Assembly: GCF_900115075.1 (NCBI RefSeq)
Contig: NZ_FOVG01000001.1
Coordinates: 1,302,001 to 1,366,000, forward strand
From: Candidatus Pantoea varia
Lineage (GTDB): Bacteria > Pseudomonadota > Gammaproteobacteria > Enterobacterales > Enterobacteriaceae
DNA length: 64,000 nucleotides
Direction of reading: 5' to 3'
Shown here: positions 35,223 through 44,095 of the stretch, one piece after another
Layout: the number at the start of each line of letters is the position of its first letter
Position numbering within the stretch: position 1 is the stretch's first letter
The notes under the pieces: generated by a model
Told to the model about the DNA's origin: nothing
Database searches by the model: none
Seen by the model: the letters and a program-made list of their open reading frames with translations, nothing else
Translations under genes and position numbers: made by a program

Positions 35223-35239
35223 CGGCTGCCTGTTCTCCT

Positions 35240-35262
35240 GGCGGGGGCATGCCGCCCCCGCC
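35240..35262. terminator. GC-rich hairpin between convergent genes
   Basis: GGCGGGGG is mirrored by CCCCCGCC around seven bases, between the stop of the DUF4060-like gene and the end of anmK. There is no T-run. Confidence 0.5.
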
Positions 35263-35270
35263 ATCCCCGC

Positions 35271-36398
35271 TTAACGTCGATAGAGTGAATTGGCCGGATA
35301 AATTGCGCCAATCACACTTTGTTCACGGGCGCCCGTCACCGCAGGCAGATTGCCCGGCAGCCCGGAGAGCGTGCGGAACGCCAGCCAGGCAAACGCCAGC
35401 GCTTCCATATCGTCACCACTGATTCCCGCCGCATCGGTGGTCGTCACTTCGGTGCCGGGAAGATGCGCCGCCAGACGCGCCATCAGCTGCGGATTGCGAC
35501 TCCCGCCGCCACACACCAGCAGACGGTCACAGCCGTCATTGAGTAACACCTGCTGCGTGATGGTGATGGCGGTTAGCTCGACCAGCGTAGCCTGCACGTC
35601 CTGCGGCGCCAGACCCGGGAAGTAGCGCAGATGCTGTTCCAGCCAGCCCAGATTGAAGTGTTCGCGCCCGGTGCTTTTCGGCGACGGCAAGGCAAACCAG
35701 GCTTCACGTAACAGCGCCTCCAGCAGCGCCGGAATGACCGTTCCGCTCCGCGCCCACTGCGCATCTTTGTCATAGGGCAGCCCCTGATTACGCCAGATCC
35801 AGGCGTCCAGCAGCATATTGCCCGGGCCGGTATCGAAGCCGCGCACCGGCTGTCCTGGGATGAGCACAGAGAGATTGGCGATGCCGCCAATATTCAGCAC
35901 CATGCGGCGTTCAGTGGCATCCATCAGCAGTGCCTGATGAAAGGCGGGCACCAGCGGCGCGCCCTGTCCGCCCAGCGCCATGTCACGGCGGCGGAAATCG
36001 CCCACCACGGTGACGCGGGTTGCCGCCACAATCTGATTGTTGTCACCAATCTGCAGCGTATTCGGTGCGTCGCCCTGTGGCTCATGCCAGACGGTCTGAC
36101 CATGACAGCCAATGGCCGTAATATCGCGGGCCTCCAGCGACTCGCGCTTCATTAATGTCATCACGGCCTCAGCAAATAGCTGGCCGAGGCGGGTATCGAG
36201 CTGGCCGAGCTGTGACAGTGTCAGGGATTGTCCCTGACAAATCCCCAGAATCGCCTGACGCATCTCTGGTGGCATCGGATGGCAATAGCTCGCCTGCTGC
36301 GCCACCATATTCTCATCAATGGCGGCCAGTACCACATCCACCCCATCCAGGCTGGTGCCTGACATTACCCCGATATAGCGTCCTGATTTCATAGCCAT
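35271..36398 (-). CDS. anmK: Anhydro-N-acetylmuramic acid kinase AnmK
   Basis: Phosphorylates and opens 1,6-anhydro-MurNAc to MurNAc 6-phosphate in peptidoglycan recycling; cytosolic. It has 375 residues, full length. The N-terminal [19 protein letters not shown] is the ASKHA nucleotide-binding start. Further blocks are [13 protein letters not shown] with the catalytic Asp region downstream, [24 protein letters not shown], and [14 protein letters not shown]. In E. coli it adjoins mliC; here it marks the right border of the inserted block. slyB follows divergently. Confidence 0.97.
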   Translation of the reverse strand: MAMKSGRYIGVMSGTSLDGVDVVLAAIDENMVAQQASYCHPMPPEMRQAILGICQGQSLTLSQLGQLDTRLGQLFAEAVMTLMKRESLEARDITAIGCHGQTVWHEPQGDAPNTLQIGDNNQIVAATRVTVVGDFRRRDMALGGQGAPLVPAFHQALLMDATERRMVLNIGGIANLSVLIPGQPVRGFDTGPGNMLLDAWIWRNQGLPYDKDAQWARSGTVIPALLEALLREAWFALPSPKSTGREHFNLGWLEQHLRYFPGLAPQDVQATLVELTAITITQQVLLNDGCDRLLVCGGGSRNPQLMARLAAHLPGTEVTTTDAAGISGDDMEALAFAWLAFRTLSGLPGNLPAVTGAREQSVIGAIYPANSLYRR

Positions 36399-36674
36399 TC
36401 CTTACTTCCGGCGGGAAGTGCGATTCATCTGCGGCTAGCCTGACAAATAATGTTCGCTAATTCTATGATTAAATTGTTTTTATCCAATCGTGCTCACCGA
36501 TAACGTAACGGGACTATTTTTAATCCGCGATTGAATTATTGTTGATCCTGAATAGTCTATGCTTCGTCCAACCGTGTTTTATTCGGACAGGGATTAATTT
36601 GCCAGGTTTGTGTCTTATACTGTGTGCAGGATACAGCGGTAAACGTGGCGCCTTCTCGACTAAAGGAGTTTCAA

Positions 36675-37142
36675 ATGATTAAGCGTGTAATTGTGGTCGC
36701 TCTGACCGGTGCTATGCTGGCAGGTTGTAGCAATACCAGTACGCTGTCGGGTGATACCTACAGTGCCAGTGAAGCTAAGCAAATTCAGAACGTTTCTTAC
36801 GGTACCCTCGTCTCTGTGCGTCCGGTGAAAATCCAGGGCGGTGATGAGAGCAACGTCATCGGTGCAATCGGTGGTGCGGTGCTGGGTGGCTTCCTGGGTA
36901 ACACCATTGGTGGCGGCACCGGCCGTAGCCTGGCGACAGCCGGTGGTGCGGTTCTGGGTGGCGTAGCGGGCCAGGGCGTTCAGGGCGCAGTCAATAAAAC
37001 CGATGGCGTTGAGCTGGAAATCCGCAAGGATGATGGCAACACCATCATGGTGGTTCAGAAGCAGGCCGCCTCGCGCTATTCTGTTGGCCAGCGTGTTGCA
37101 ATGGCGTCCAACGGCAGCCAGGTGACGGTTTCACCTCGCTAA
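36675..37142 (+). CDS. slyB: Outer-membrane lipoprotein SlyB
   Basis: Small outer-membrane lipoprotein of the PhoPQ regulon in E. coli and Salmonella, linked to envelope integrity. The start at 36675, six bases after AAGGAG, gives 155 residues; a longer open frame exists but has no signal. The lipobox AMLAGC is at residue 17. The Gly-zipper segment IGAIGGAVLGGFLGNTIGGG and the following GGAVLGGVAGQGVQ are typical of the Rick_17kDa/SlyB family. It ends in a small beta domain. slyA lies downstream on the opposite strand, as in E. coli. Confidence 0.96.
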   Translation: MIKRVIVVALTGAMLAGCSNTSTLSGDTYSASEAKQIQNVSYGTLVSVRPVKIQGGDESNVIGAIGGAVLGGFLGNTIGGGTGRSLATAGGAVLGGVAGQGVQGAVNKTDGVELEIRKDDGNTIMVVQKQAASRYSVGQRVAMASNGSQVTVSPR

Positions 37143-37158
37143 TGCTGTGAAACAAAAA

Positions 37159-37186
37159 ACCGACGCCTGGGCGTCGGTTTTTTTAT
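37159..37186 (+). terminator. Terminator of slyB
   Basis: The 9-bp stem ACCGACGCC / GGCGTCGGT has a two-base loop and is followed by seven T. The T-run touches the end of slyA. Confidence 0.9.
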
Positions 37187-37620
37187 TTCTCTTTGTTCTG
37201 AAGCTCGAGAATGTTTTTTTCAAGCCGGGCGATCAGCGTCACCATCTGACTGATCTCTTCCCGACTGATGCCGGACAGGATATCGTCCCGCGTCTCATCA
37301 ATCACACTCTCAACCTGAGAAATAATCGGCTCCGCCTGCTGAGTCAGCTTGATGCGCTTGGCACGACGATCGTTGGCGCAGGTCGAACGGGTAATAAGGC
37401 CTTTCTCTTCCAGCTGGTCCAGCGTTCGCACCAGCGAAGGCTGTTCAATACCAATCGCTTTGGCTAACTGAATCTGCGACTGTTCGGGCGGCAGTTGATG
37501 AATATTGTGCAACGTCACCCAGTGAGTCTGCGTCAGCTCAAGCGGCTTGAGCCGCTGATCAATCAACGCGCGCCAGATGCGCACCAGACGAGATAAATCC
37601 GTTCCGAGGGGCGTATCCAT
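37183..37620 (-). CDS. slyA: MarR-family transcriptional regulator SlyA
   Basis: Winged helix-turn-helix dimer of 145 residues that counteracts H-NS silencing and controls envelope and stress genes. The sequence from [26 protein letters not shown] onward agrees with SlyA. The recognition part [21 protein letters not shown] and the wing [14 protein letters not shown] are intact. A site close to the SlyA consensus TTAGCAAGCTAA lies just upstream, so autoregulation is likely. It is divergent from the ydhIJK transport operon. Confidence 0.97.
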   Translation of the reverse strand: MDTPLGTDLSRLVRIWRALIDQRLKPLELTQTHWVTLHNIHQLPPEQSQIQLAKAIGIEQPSLVRTLDQLEEKGLITRSTCANDRRAKRIKLTQQAEPIISQVESVIDETRDDILSGISREEISQMVTLIARLEKNILELQNKEK

Positions 37621-37635
37621 TTCAGCTCCTTATAA

Positions 37636-37647
37636 TTAGCTTGCTAG
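37636..37647. promoter_or_regulatory. SlyA operator between slyA and ydhI
   Basis: On the minus strand CTAGCAAGCTAA matches the SlyA consensus TTAGCAAGCTAA in 11 of 12 positions. It lies 16 bases upstream of slyA and in the region that also drives ydhIJK. Confidence 0.7.
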
Positions 37648-37770
37648 CTATCAAGCCAGATTTTACACTATTCTGCGAGTTTACAGGACAAATTACAAAT
37701 CCCGGACCAGGGCATGATAACGGGGTAGCACTTCCCGTCTGCCGTTTGGGTTAACGAAGGATGTTATCAC

Positions 37771-38007
37771 GTGCTCTCTCCTGCTTTTTCAGGTGCGAAT
37801 CCGCTGACCGATCTGGTCGTGGGCGCCTCACTGTTTTTCCCGCCGATATTTAAAGCGGTGATCCTCGGCTTTTTTTTCTGGCTGCTGATCCACCCGCTGG
37901 TGCGCGGCTGGATCTACTCTGGTGAAGTCTGGCATCCCACCCTGTTTGATCTCTCCCTGTTTGTGCTGTGCGTTACCGCCGCACTCTGGCTCATCGGTCA
38001 CGGATAA
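37771..38007 (+). CDS. ydhI: DUF1656 inner-membrane protein YdhI
   Basis: A 78-residue protein with two hydrophobic helices (residues about 25-42 and 58-75) of the DUF1656 family, which accompanies AaeAB-type efflux pumps. It starts with GTG at 37771 after GAAGG. The length equals E. coli YdhI. It is the first gene of ydhI-ydhJ-ydhK, whose genes are only a few bases apart. Its own role is unknown; a small accessory part of the pump is the natural guess. Confidence 0.9.
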   Translation: MLSPAFSGANPLTDLVVGASLFFPPIFKAVILGFFFWLLIHPLVRGWIYSGEVWHPTLFDLSLFVLCVTAALWLIGHG

Positions 38008-38012
38008 TCGAT

Positions 38013-38870
38013 ATGAAATTCAACGCGGTAAAATACTTCTCAACACTGATTGTCTTTGCCCTGGCGCTGCTGGCCGGTGGCTGGCTGTGGAACTACTACA
38101 TGCAGTCGCCCTGGACCCGTGACGGGAAAGTGCGGGCAGAGCTGGTGGATATCACGCCTCAGGTCTCAGGCCGGATTACGCAACTGAAGGTCAAAGACAA
38201 CCAGTTTGTGCACAAGGGCGATCTGCTGTTAACGCTGGACCCGGTGCCGTGGCAGATCGCGCTCGACAACGCCGCCGCTCAGCTCAGCAAAGCGCAGGCG
38301 GACCTGGCGAAAGCGCAGCACGAATTTAACCGGCGCAGCAGCCTGCCGCGCAACATCATCTCCGCCGAGGATCTCGATGCGGCACGCTTAAGCGCCGGCG
38401 CGGCGGCGGCCAGCACTAAAGCCGCGCAGGCGGAGTGGGAACGAGCGCGCTGGAATCTGCAACAGACGACGCTGACCGCTCCGGCGGAGGGCTGGATCAC
38501 CAATCTCACGCTTCGGCCCGGCAACTATGCCACCGCGGGTTCGCCTCTGTTTGCTCTGGTCGACAGCCACTCTTACTACGTAATGGGCTATTTCGAAGAG
38601 ACTAAGCTTCGCCATATTCATCCAGGCGCGGCGGCACAGGTGGTGCTCTACAGCAATGGCATGCGGCTGATGGGCCAGGTAGACAGCATTGGCCGCGCCA
38701 TCTATGACCAGAGCATTGAGACTGACAGCGGCCTGGTGCCTGATATCAAGCCAAACGTGCCCTGGGTGCGGCTGGCGCAGCGGGTGCCGGTGCGCATTCG
38801 TCTCGATTCGCTTCCGGCCAATGCCGATCTGGTGGCCGGCACCAGCTGCACCATCACCATCCAGCCATGA
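38013..38870 (+). CDS. ydhJ: Membrane-fusion (HlyD-family) efflux subunit YdhJ
   Basis: Periplasmic adaptor of an AaeA/EmrA-like efflux system. The 285 residues start with a membrane anchor ([21 protein letters not shown]). The barrel/lipoyl part [23 protein letters not shown] and the alpha-hairpin rich in Ala/Gln follow, and then the second lipoyl half with [17 protein letters not shown]. It overlaps ydhK by four bases and lies five bases after ydhI. The substrates are not known; in the family they are aromatic acids and similar compounds. Confidence 0.93.
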   Translation: MKFNAVKYFSTLIVFALALLAGGWLWNYYMQSPWTRDGKVRAELVDITPQVSGRITQLKVKDNQFVHKGDLLLTLDPVPWQIALDNAAAQLSKAQADLAKAQHEFNRRSSLPRNIISAEDLDAARLSAGAAAASTKAAQAEWERARWNLQQTTLTAPAEGWITNLTLRPGNYATAGSPLFALVDSHSYYVMGYFEETKLRHIHPGAAAQVVLYSNGMRLMGQVDSIGRAIYDQSIETDSGLVPDIKPNVPWVRLAQRVPVRIRLDSLPANADLVAGTSCTITIQP

Positions 38871-40867
38871 ATTTTCAGTGGCTGGCATGGGATAAACTGC
38901 CCTGGATTAAGGCGAACGCCGGTCAGTGGCGCTATGCGTTACGCAACGCGATCGCGATGTGTCTGGCGCTGAGCATCGCCTATGGACTGGATCTCGATGA
39001 GCCTTACTGGGCAATGACCTCTGCTGCCGTGATCAGCTTTCCCACCGTCGGCGGGGCGATCAGTAAAAGTCTTGGCCGCATCGTGGGCAGTCTGCTGGGG
39101 GCCAGTGCCGCGCTGCTGATCGCCGGACATACCCTGAATGAGCCCTGGCTGTTTACCTTTGCGATTGCCGGCTGGCTCGCGCTTTGTACCGGCATTTCAA
39201 ATCACTACCAGAACAATGTCGCCTATGCATTTTCGCTGGCGGGTTACACCGCCGCCATTATCGCCTTTAGCAGCGTGAATATCACCGATATCACCACGCT
39301 GTGGACGATTGCGCAGGCACGTGTCTGCGAGGTGATCTCCGGCATTCTCTGCGCCGGTTTGATGATGATGGTGTTGCCGAGCACCTCCGACGGCGAGACG
39401 CTCATCACCTCACTGAAGCAGATGCACGCCCGCTTGCTGGAACATGCGGTGTTACTGCTGCAGCCCTCGGCCAGCGATACTATTCGTGTCGCGCATGAAA
39501 ACGTCATCAGCCAGATCCTGACCATGAATCTGCTGCGAATTCAGGCGTTCTGGAGCCACTACCGCTTTCGCCGACAGAACAACGTCCTGAACTATGTGTT
39601 GCACCAGCAGTTGCGACTCACCAGCGTGCTCTCCAGCCTGCGCCGCATGTTGCTGAACTGGCCCGACGCGCCAGAGGCGCTGTTTGAAGCATTGCAGCTC
39701 CTGCTGGCTGAGCTGGCGAAACCGGCGTGCGATAAATATCGTCTGGCACAAATCCTGCGCAGCGTGACGCCTGCGGCGGAGGGTGATTACCGGCAGCGTG
39801 CTTTTTGTCAGCGGCTGCGCTATTTCTGCTGGATGTACCTCAATGTGCTGCGCTGGATCCGGCTGCTGGACCGCGCCGATGCCGATACCCGCTTTCAGCC
39901 GCCGCCGGTTCCGGCGCTGGCGCGCGACAGTGACAGTGCCGAAGCGGGCTGGAGTGCCCTGCGCACCTTCAGTGTGATCGTGCTGGGCTGCGCCTTCTGG
40001 ATCAATACGCAATGGTCTTCCGGCGCTTCTGCGCTCACCTTAACCGCCATTGCCTGCGTGCTTTACGCCTCCGTGCCCTCACCCGGAGGCAGCGTCACAC
40101 TGCTGCTGAAAACCCTGCTGTGGCTGTTTGCGTTTAGCTTTGTGATGAAGTTTGGCCTGATGGTGCAGATCAGTCAGCTGTGGCAGTTTTTACTGTTTCT
40201 GTTTCCGTTGCTGGTCACGCTGCAACTTTTCAAGCTGCAGCAGAAACAGCGCGCCGGGATGTGGGGGCAGTTCATCGTCTTTATGGGCTCATTTATTGCG
40301 GTGACAAATCCGCCAACCTGGGACTATCAGGACTTCTTTAACGATAACATCGCCAAAGTCTGCGGCGTGCTGCTCGCCTGGCTGGCGTTTCAGATTCTGC
40401 GGCCCAGTTCCGATGCGCGGCGCAGCCGACGCCATATCCGGGCGCTTCGGCTGGCGTTTCTCGACCAGCTGCGGCAACGGCCCCGGCTTAGCGAGAGTCG
40501 CTTCGAATCGCAGATTTATCACCGTATCAGCCAGCTCAGTCACAGCCGGGATGAACAGGCCCGTGTCTGGCTACTGCGCTGGGGCGTGGTGCTGCTCAAT
40601 TGCTCGCATATTGTCTGGCAGCTGCGTGAATGGCGCGCCGGTTCGGCTGCGCTGATGGCGTTTCGCGATAGCAGCCTGCAAAATTTACAGCAAATTATGA
40701 GCAGCCGCGGCGTGCGCCACAACTCGCTGGATCGGATGCTGACAAAACTGGAAGAGACCATCGCCGCACTGCTGGCGCTGGAAAATAACGAGGCCAGCGA
40801 ACTGGCGGGGATTATCTGGCGATTACGCTGTTCGCTGGCACAGCTGAAGCAGGCGGTGCCGGAGTGA
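38867..40867 (+). CDS. ydhK: FUSC-family inner-membrane efflux protein YdhK
   Basis: AaeB-like inner-membrane permease of 666 residues, close to E. coli YdhK in length. It shows two clusters of membrane helices (residues about 25-165 and 365-500), each followed by a cytosolic helical domain, the layout of the fusaric-acid-resistance (FUSC) family. [26 protein letters not shown]... opens the first cluster. It depends on the adaptor YdhJ, which overlaps it upstream. Its stop directly abuts the end of the opposite-strand lipoprotein gene. Confidence 0.94.
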   Translation: MNFQWLAWDKLPWIKANAGQWRYALRNAIAMCLALSIAYGLDLDEPYWAMTSAAVISFPTVGGAISKSLGRIVGSLLGASAALLIAGHTLNEPWLFTFAIAGWLALCTGISNHYQNNVAYAFSLAGYTAAIIAFSSVNITDITTLWTIAQARVCEVISGILCAGLMMMVLPSTSDGETLITSLKQMHARLLEHAVLLLQPSASDTIRVAHENVISQILTMNLLRIQAFWSHYRFRRQNNVLNYVLHQQLRLTSVLSSLRRMLLNWPDAPEALFEALQLLLAELAKPACDKYRLAQILRSVTPAAEGDYRQRAFCQRLRYFCWMYLNVLRWIRLLDRADADTRFQPPPVPALARDSDSAEAGWSALRTFSVIVLGCAFWINTQWSSGASALTLTAIACVLYASVPSPGGSVTLLLKTLLWLFAFSFVMKFGLMVQISQLWQFLLFLFPLLVTLQLFKLQQKQRAGMWGQFIVFMGSFIAVTNPPTWDYQDFFNDNIAKVCGVLLAWLAFQILRPSSDARRSRRHIRALRLAFLDQLRQRPRLSESRFESQIYHRISQLSHSRDEQARVWLLRWGVVLLNCSHIVWQLREWRAGSAALMAFRDSSLQNLQQIMSSRGVRHNSLDRMLTKLEETIAALLALENNEASELAGIIWRLRCSLAQLKQAVPE

Positions 40868-41335
40868 TTACTGGCAATACTGCTGCTGTTGCCGGTTAAA
40901 ATCATCCTGCAGTTGTTGCAGCGTTTTATGGCCTTCGAAGCGGGTTTTATCCATTTCAGTCATCGGTTCAATCACCAGCGCTTTCTCATCGGGTGAGAAG
41001 ATAAAGCGGCGCGCCAGATCGGTGCCGGTAAAACTTTGACCGTGAATGCCCCCGCACACCATGGTCATGGAGTGGCGATAGATGGTGCTATCCGTGAAAT
41101 TGGTTTCGGTGGCGCTGCGAAAGACCTGATCACAGCCCTGCGCTTCCAGCTTGTGCACCATATTGCGACTCAGCCATTCACGGCCTTTAGCGATCTTTTC
41201 ACAGGTGACCCGCATCGGACTGGTATCAATGGTGCGCTGAAGCTCGCGTCCGGTTTCGGTAACCAGTTGCGTATCATTGGGTTTATCGCATCCCACCAGC
41301 AGAAGAGACAGCAGTAATGCGCCCTTGAATTTCAT
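40868..41335 (-). CDS. Lipoprotein of unknown function
   Basis: Not recognised. The 155-residue precursor has a lipoprotein signal, MKFKGALLLSLLLVGC, with Cys at residue 16. The mature part has three more pairs of cysteine-bearing segments (VTCEKIAKG, AQGCDQVF, MVCGGIHG, QQYCQ) that could form disulfides in the periplasm, and a predicted helical end. Aspartate follows the lipid cysteine, which by the +2 rule would keep it in the inner membrane. It lies between ydhK and sodC, where E. coli has no such gene. Confidence 0.75.
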   Translation of the reverse strand: MKFKGALLLSLLLVGCDKPNDTQLVTETGRELQRTIDTSPMRVTCEKIAKGREWLSRNMVHKLEAQGCDQVFRSATETNFTDSTIYRHSMTMVCGGIHGQSFTGTDLARRFIFSPDEKALVIEPMTEMDKTRFEGHKTLQQLQDDFNRQQQQYCQ

Positions 41336-41465
41336 TTTCCTGCTCCTTTCCCCATCACGCTTTCGTACCTGAATCAATATCATAGGGGGGAAATGTCAGG
41401 GATGGTACAACAATTCATAAACAGTCAGGAGAAAAGCGGGCGGCCACTGCGTGCCGCCCGGAAAT

Positions 41466-41984
41466 TCAGATTACGCCGCAGGCATAGCGCGCCCCGCCAC
41501 CGCCCAGCGGTTTAGGATGGTCGGCATGATTATCACCGCCGACATGCACCATCAGCGCTTTGCCTTTAATCTCTTTTAACGATTTCAGACGCGGTGCCAG
41601 TACCGGATAAGTGGCGTTGCCTTTGTCATCGACATAGACCGCAGGCAGGTCGCCCAGATGCCCCTCTGCAAACGGCCCCAGATGTTTGCCGCTGTTGGCC
41701 GGATCAAGGTGGCCACCCGCCGCACCGGCGGCGACCACTTTGCCGTCTGACTCGCCCGGCTCACAGCTGCCTTTGGCATGGACATGGAAACCATGAATGC
41801 CCGGCTGAAGCCCCTGCAGATCCGGCGTGAACTGCAGGCCATACTGTGTCTCATCAATCTTTACGGTGCCCAGCGATTTGCCCATCCCTTCAGCGGTAAC
41901 CTGATGGATCGTAACCTGCTCGCTGGCAGCCTGTGCTGCACCGCAGGCGATCAGGGCGAATAGCGCAACTGCTTTCATTTTCAT
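41466..41984 (-). CDS. sodC: Periplasmic Cu/Zn superoxide dismutase SodC
   Basis: Removes superoxide in the periplasm. It is a 172-residue precursor with a signal peptide (AVALFALIACGAAQAA). The copper/zinc ligands are visible in GIHGFHVHAKGSC, GGHLDPANSGKHLGP, GHLGDLPAVYV and MVHVGGDNHAD, with the disulfide cysteines in GSCEPG and YACGVI. It resembles the monomeric E. coli enzyme. It is located between ydhK and ydhF as in E. coli, with one extra lipoprotein gene upstream of that pair. Confidence 0.96.
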   Translation of the reverse strand: MKMKAVALFALIACGAAQAASEQVTIHQVTAEGMGKSLGTVKIDETQYGLQFTPDLQGLQPGIHGFHVHAKGSCEPGESDGKVVAAGAAGGHLDPANSGKHLGPFAEGHLGDLPAVYVDDKGNATYPVLAPRLKSLKEIKGKALMVHVGGDNHADHPKPLGGGGARYACGVI

Positions 41985-42068
41985 GATGACTCCATTTTCA
42001 TCCCAGGGTTTGAGATAAGTCTGGTCGCTGTTGCGCTATTTTGCTGAAAATTGACGCAGTTTTACGCT

Positions 42069-42965
42069 TCAGGGCACATCAAATCCCAGCGCGGCCTTGC
42101 GAATACGGAACCACTGCTGACGTGTCAGGATTAAGTTCAGTGCCCCGGCGGCTTCGCTGACCCGCGCCGCTTTACCGGAGCCGATGATCGGCAGCGGGCG
42201 CGACGGTAGCATCAGTATCCAGGCGTAGACCACCTGATCCAGGCTGGTGGCGCCCGTTTCCTGCCGCACCGCTTCCAGTTCGTTGCGCAGCGGCTGGAAA
42301 TGGGGATCGTTAAACAGGCGGCCGCCACCCAGGCAGGACCAGGCCATCGGACGAATGCGCAGCTGCTGACATTGATCCAGCGATCCATCCAGCAGCACGC
42401 TTTGCTGAACCGGTGAGATCTCCAGCTGATTGGTGACCAGCGAGAACGGCAGACGGGATTGCAGCAGGGAAAACTGGGATGGGGTGAAGTTTGAGACGCC
42501 AAAATGCAGAACCTTGCCACTCTGATGCAGTGCCATAAAGGCTTCAGCCACGTCGTCAGCGGCCATCAGCGGATCGGGACGATGGATTAACAGCAGATCG
42601 AGACGATCGGTATGGAAATGGCGCAGCGAGTTTTCAGTACTCTGCAGGATATGACTTTTATCGGTGATGTAGTGGCCAATCTGATGCTCGGGCCGGGCGC
42701 GGGTAGCAATGCCGCATTTGGTCACAATCTGCAGCTGGTCGCGCAGTCCGGGGGCCAGTTTCAGCGCCTCGCCAAAGGCCGCCTCACACTGGTAATCACC
42801 GTAGATGTCGGCATGGTCCACGGTGGTAATGCCAAGCCTCAGATGGTGCTCAATAAAGGCGACCCGCTCCTGAGGCGACATGCCCCACTCCATCAGACGC
42901 CAGTACCCCATAACCAGCGGTGAAAAATCGGGCCCCTGTGAAGCGATGGCTTGCGGTTCTAACAT
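42069..42965 (-). CDS. ydhF: Aldo/keto reductase YdhF
   Basis: NADPH-dependent oxidoreductase of the aldo/keto reductase superfamily, 298 residues, one TIM barrel. The active-site residues are in place: Asp and Tyr in VDHADIYGDYQCE, Lys in IVTKCGIA, and His in LLLIHRPDPL. The cofactor end PIIGSGKAARVSEA is also seen. The natural substrate is unknown. It is on the same strand as sodC and ydhL, with the E. coli gene order. Confidence 0.94.
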   Translation of the reverse strand: MLEPQAIASQGPDFSPLVMGYWRLMEWGMSPQERVAFIEHHLRLGITTVDHADIYGDYQCEAAFGEALKLAPGLRDQLQIVTKCGIATRARPEHQIGHYITDKSHILQSTENSLRHFHTDRLDLLLIHRPDPLMAADDVAEAFMALHQSGKVLHFGVSNFTPSQFSLLQSRLPFSLVTNQLEISPVQQSVLLDGSLDQCQQLRIRPMAWSCLGGGRLFNDPHFQPLRNELEAVRQETGATSLDQVVYAWILMLPSRPLPIIGSGKAARVSEAAGALNLILTRQQWFRIRKAALGFDVP

Positions 42966-43034
42966 GACGTTCTCCCTGTGGCACGTGGGCTGTAAATTAG
43001 TGTGTCAGAGAGTATAACGGAAAGCGCAAAGTCG

Positions 43035-43274
43035 TCAGAATAACTCCGGCTGTTGAGGTTCGGGCGGCTCGTCGCCTTTCTGCTGCCGTTGCAGCCGCTG
43101 ACGACGCTGCTGACACAGACGTATCACCTCGCGCTTTTGCGCATCGCTGAAGCGCAGCCAGTTGAACCGCTCATCGCGGCTGCGTAAACATCCCAGGCAG
43201 TAGCCGCGCGCATCAGTCTGGCAGATGCCGCGACAGGGGCTGGGAACCGGGAAAAACTCAAGCTGCTCGGCCAC
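43035..43274 (-). CDS. ydhL: DUF1289 protein YdhL
   Basis: A small protein with a four-cysteine motif (SPCRGIC, GYCLGCLRS) typical of DUF1289, probably metal-binding. The frame is open further upstream, but a GTG at 43274, five bases after GGAG, gives 79 residues starting AEQLEFFPV after the initiator, exactly like E. coli YdhL. It ends with a Gln/Arg/Pro-rich tail. It is divergent from nemR, and the NemR box lies between them. The function is unknown. Confidence 0.88.
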   Translation of the reverse strand: MAEQLEFFPVPSPCRGICQTDARGYCLGCLRSRDERFNWLRFSDAQKREVIRLCQQRRQRLQRQQKGDEPPEPQQPELF

Positions 43275-43418
43275 CACGACTCCGGATTCACAGAATAAAC
43301 AGTCAACTAAAAAGCGTAGCCTGGTTGCGCAGGAAGTAAGCCCCGCCCGGTCAGAATTATCCTTTTCTTTCATTGCCGGGTGAACACTCTGTGCCAAATG
43401 CACGGTGCGGCGTTGCAT

Positions 43419-43434
43419 TAGACCGACTGGTCTA
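43419..43434. promoter_or_regulatory. NemR box upstream of nemR
   Basis: TAGACCGACTGGTCTA is an inverted repeat around the centre and agrees with the known NemR operator. It lies 15 bases before the nemR start. The same motif recurs before nemA. Confidence 0.85.
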
Positions 43435-43448
43435 CTAATCTCATTGCC

Positions 43449-44045
43449 ATGAATAAGACGCTACAACGCAATGAAACCCGCGAACACCTGCTCCAGACAG
43501 GTGAGCAACTCTGTCTGCAACGCGGCTTCACCGGAATGGGCCTCAGCGAGTTGCTGACGCAGGCGGCGGTGCCGAAAGGCTCCTTCTACTACTACTTCCG
43601 TTCTAAAGAGGCGTTTGGCGTGGCGTTACTGGAACGCTACTTTGCGCGTTTCCTGCAGGATGTAGAGTTACAGCTTAACCAGACCGACGGCACGCCGCGT
43701 GAGCGCCTGCTTAATCACTTTCGTGCTGCCGTTGAGCTGTTTGTGCAGCAGGGCCATATCGTCGGCTGTCTGGGGGTTAAAGTCTCCGCTGAGGTGTGCG
43801 ATCTCTCTGAGCCGATGCGTGACGCCCTGCAACAGGGTGCAGGAAAGATTACCGCCCTCTACGCCCGGACGCTGATCGCTGCAGAGCAGCAGGAGCCGCT
43901 GAGCCTGCCGCAACCTCCCGCGCAGATGGCAGAATTACTGTCGCTGCTGTGGCTCGGTGCGAGCCTGCAGAGCAAAATTTCCCGCGAGGCGCAGCCACTG
44001 CGTCTGGCATTGAGTACCATCGAACAGTGGCTTAAAAGCCACTGA
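43449..44045 (+). CDS. nemR: Electrophile-sensing repressor NemR
   Basis: TetR-family repressor that senses reactive electrophiles and hypochlorite through cysteine and controls nemA and gloA. It has 198 residues. The DNA-binding region EHLLQTGEQLCLQRGFTGMGLSELL and VPKGSFYYYFRSKEAFG is very close to E. coli NemR. The redox cysteine appears as Cys107 in VGCLGVKVSAEVCD, and the lysine that forms the Cys-Lys bond in E. coli has its equivalent in LQSKIS. Operators lie before nemR and before nemA. Confidence 0.95.
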   Translation: MNKTLQRNETREHLLQTGEQLCLQRGFTGMGLSELLTQAAVPKGSFYYYFRSKEAFGVALLERYFARFLQDVELQLNQTDGTPRERLLNHFRAAVELFVQQGHIVGCLGVKVSAEVCDLSEPMRDALQQGAGKITALYARTLIAAEQQEPLSLPQPPAQMAELLSLLWLGASLQSKISREAQPLRLALSTIEQWLKSH

Positions 44046-44064
44046 TTTTTAAAAAACGTATTTG

Positions 44065-44079
44065 TAGACGACTGGTCTA
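44065..44079. promoter_or_regulatory. Second NemR-like box before nemA
   Basis: TAGACGACTGGTCTA repeats the upstream operator with one base missing from the left half. The following CTAATC is also identical, making 16 bases GACTGGTCTACTAATC in common. It lies 16 bases before the nemA start. Confidence 0.7.
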
Positions 44080-44095
44080 CTAATCAGGAGCTATT

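Noticed and set aside
5000..35265. Mobile element or prophage carrying the island
   Set aside because: No integrase, transposase, terminal repeats or structural phage genes were seen; only one small phage-like gene at the edge.
37968..38012. Earlier start for ydhJ
   Set aside because: The extension overlaps ydhI and would bury the N-terminal membrane anchor; the ATG at 38013 agrees with the family.
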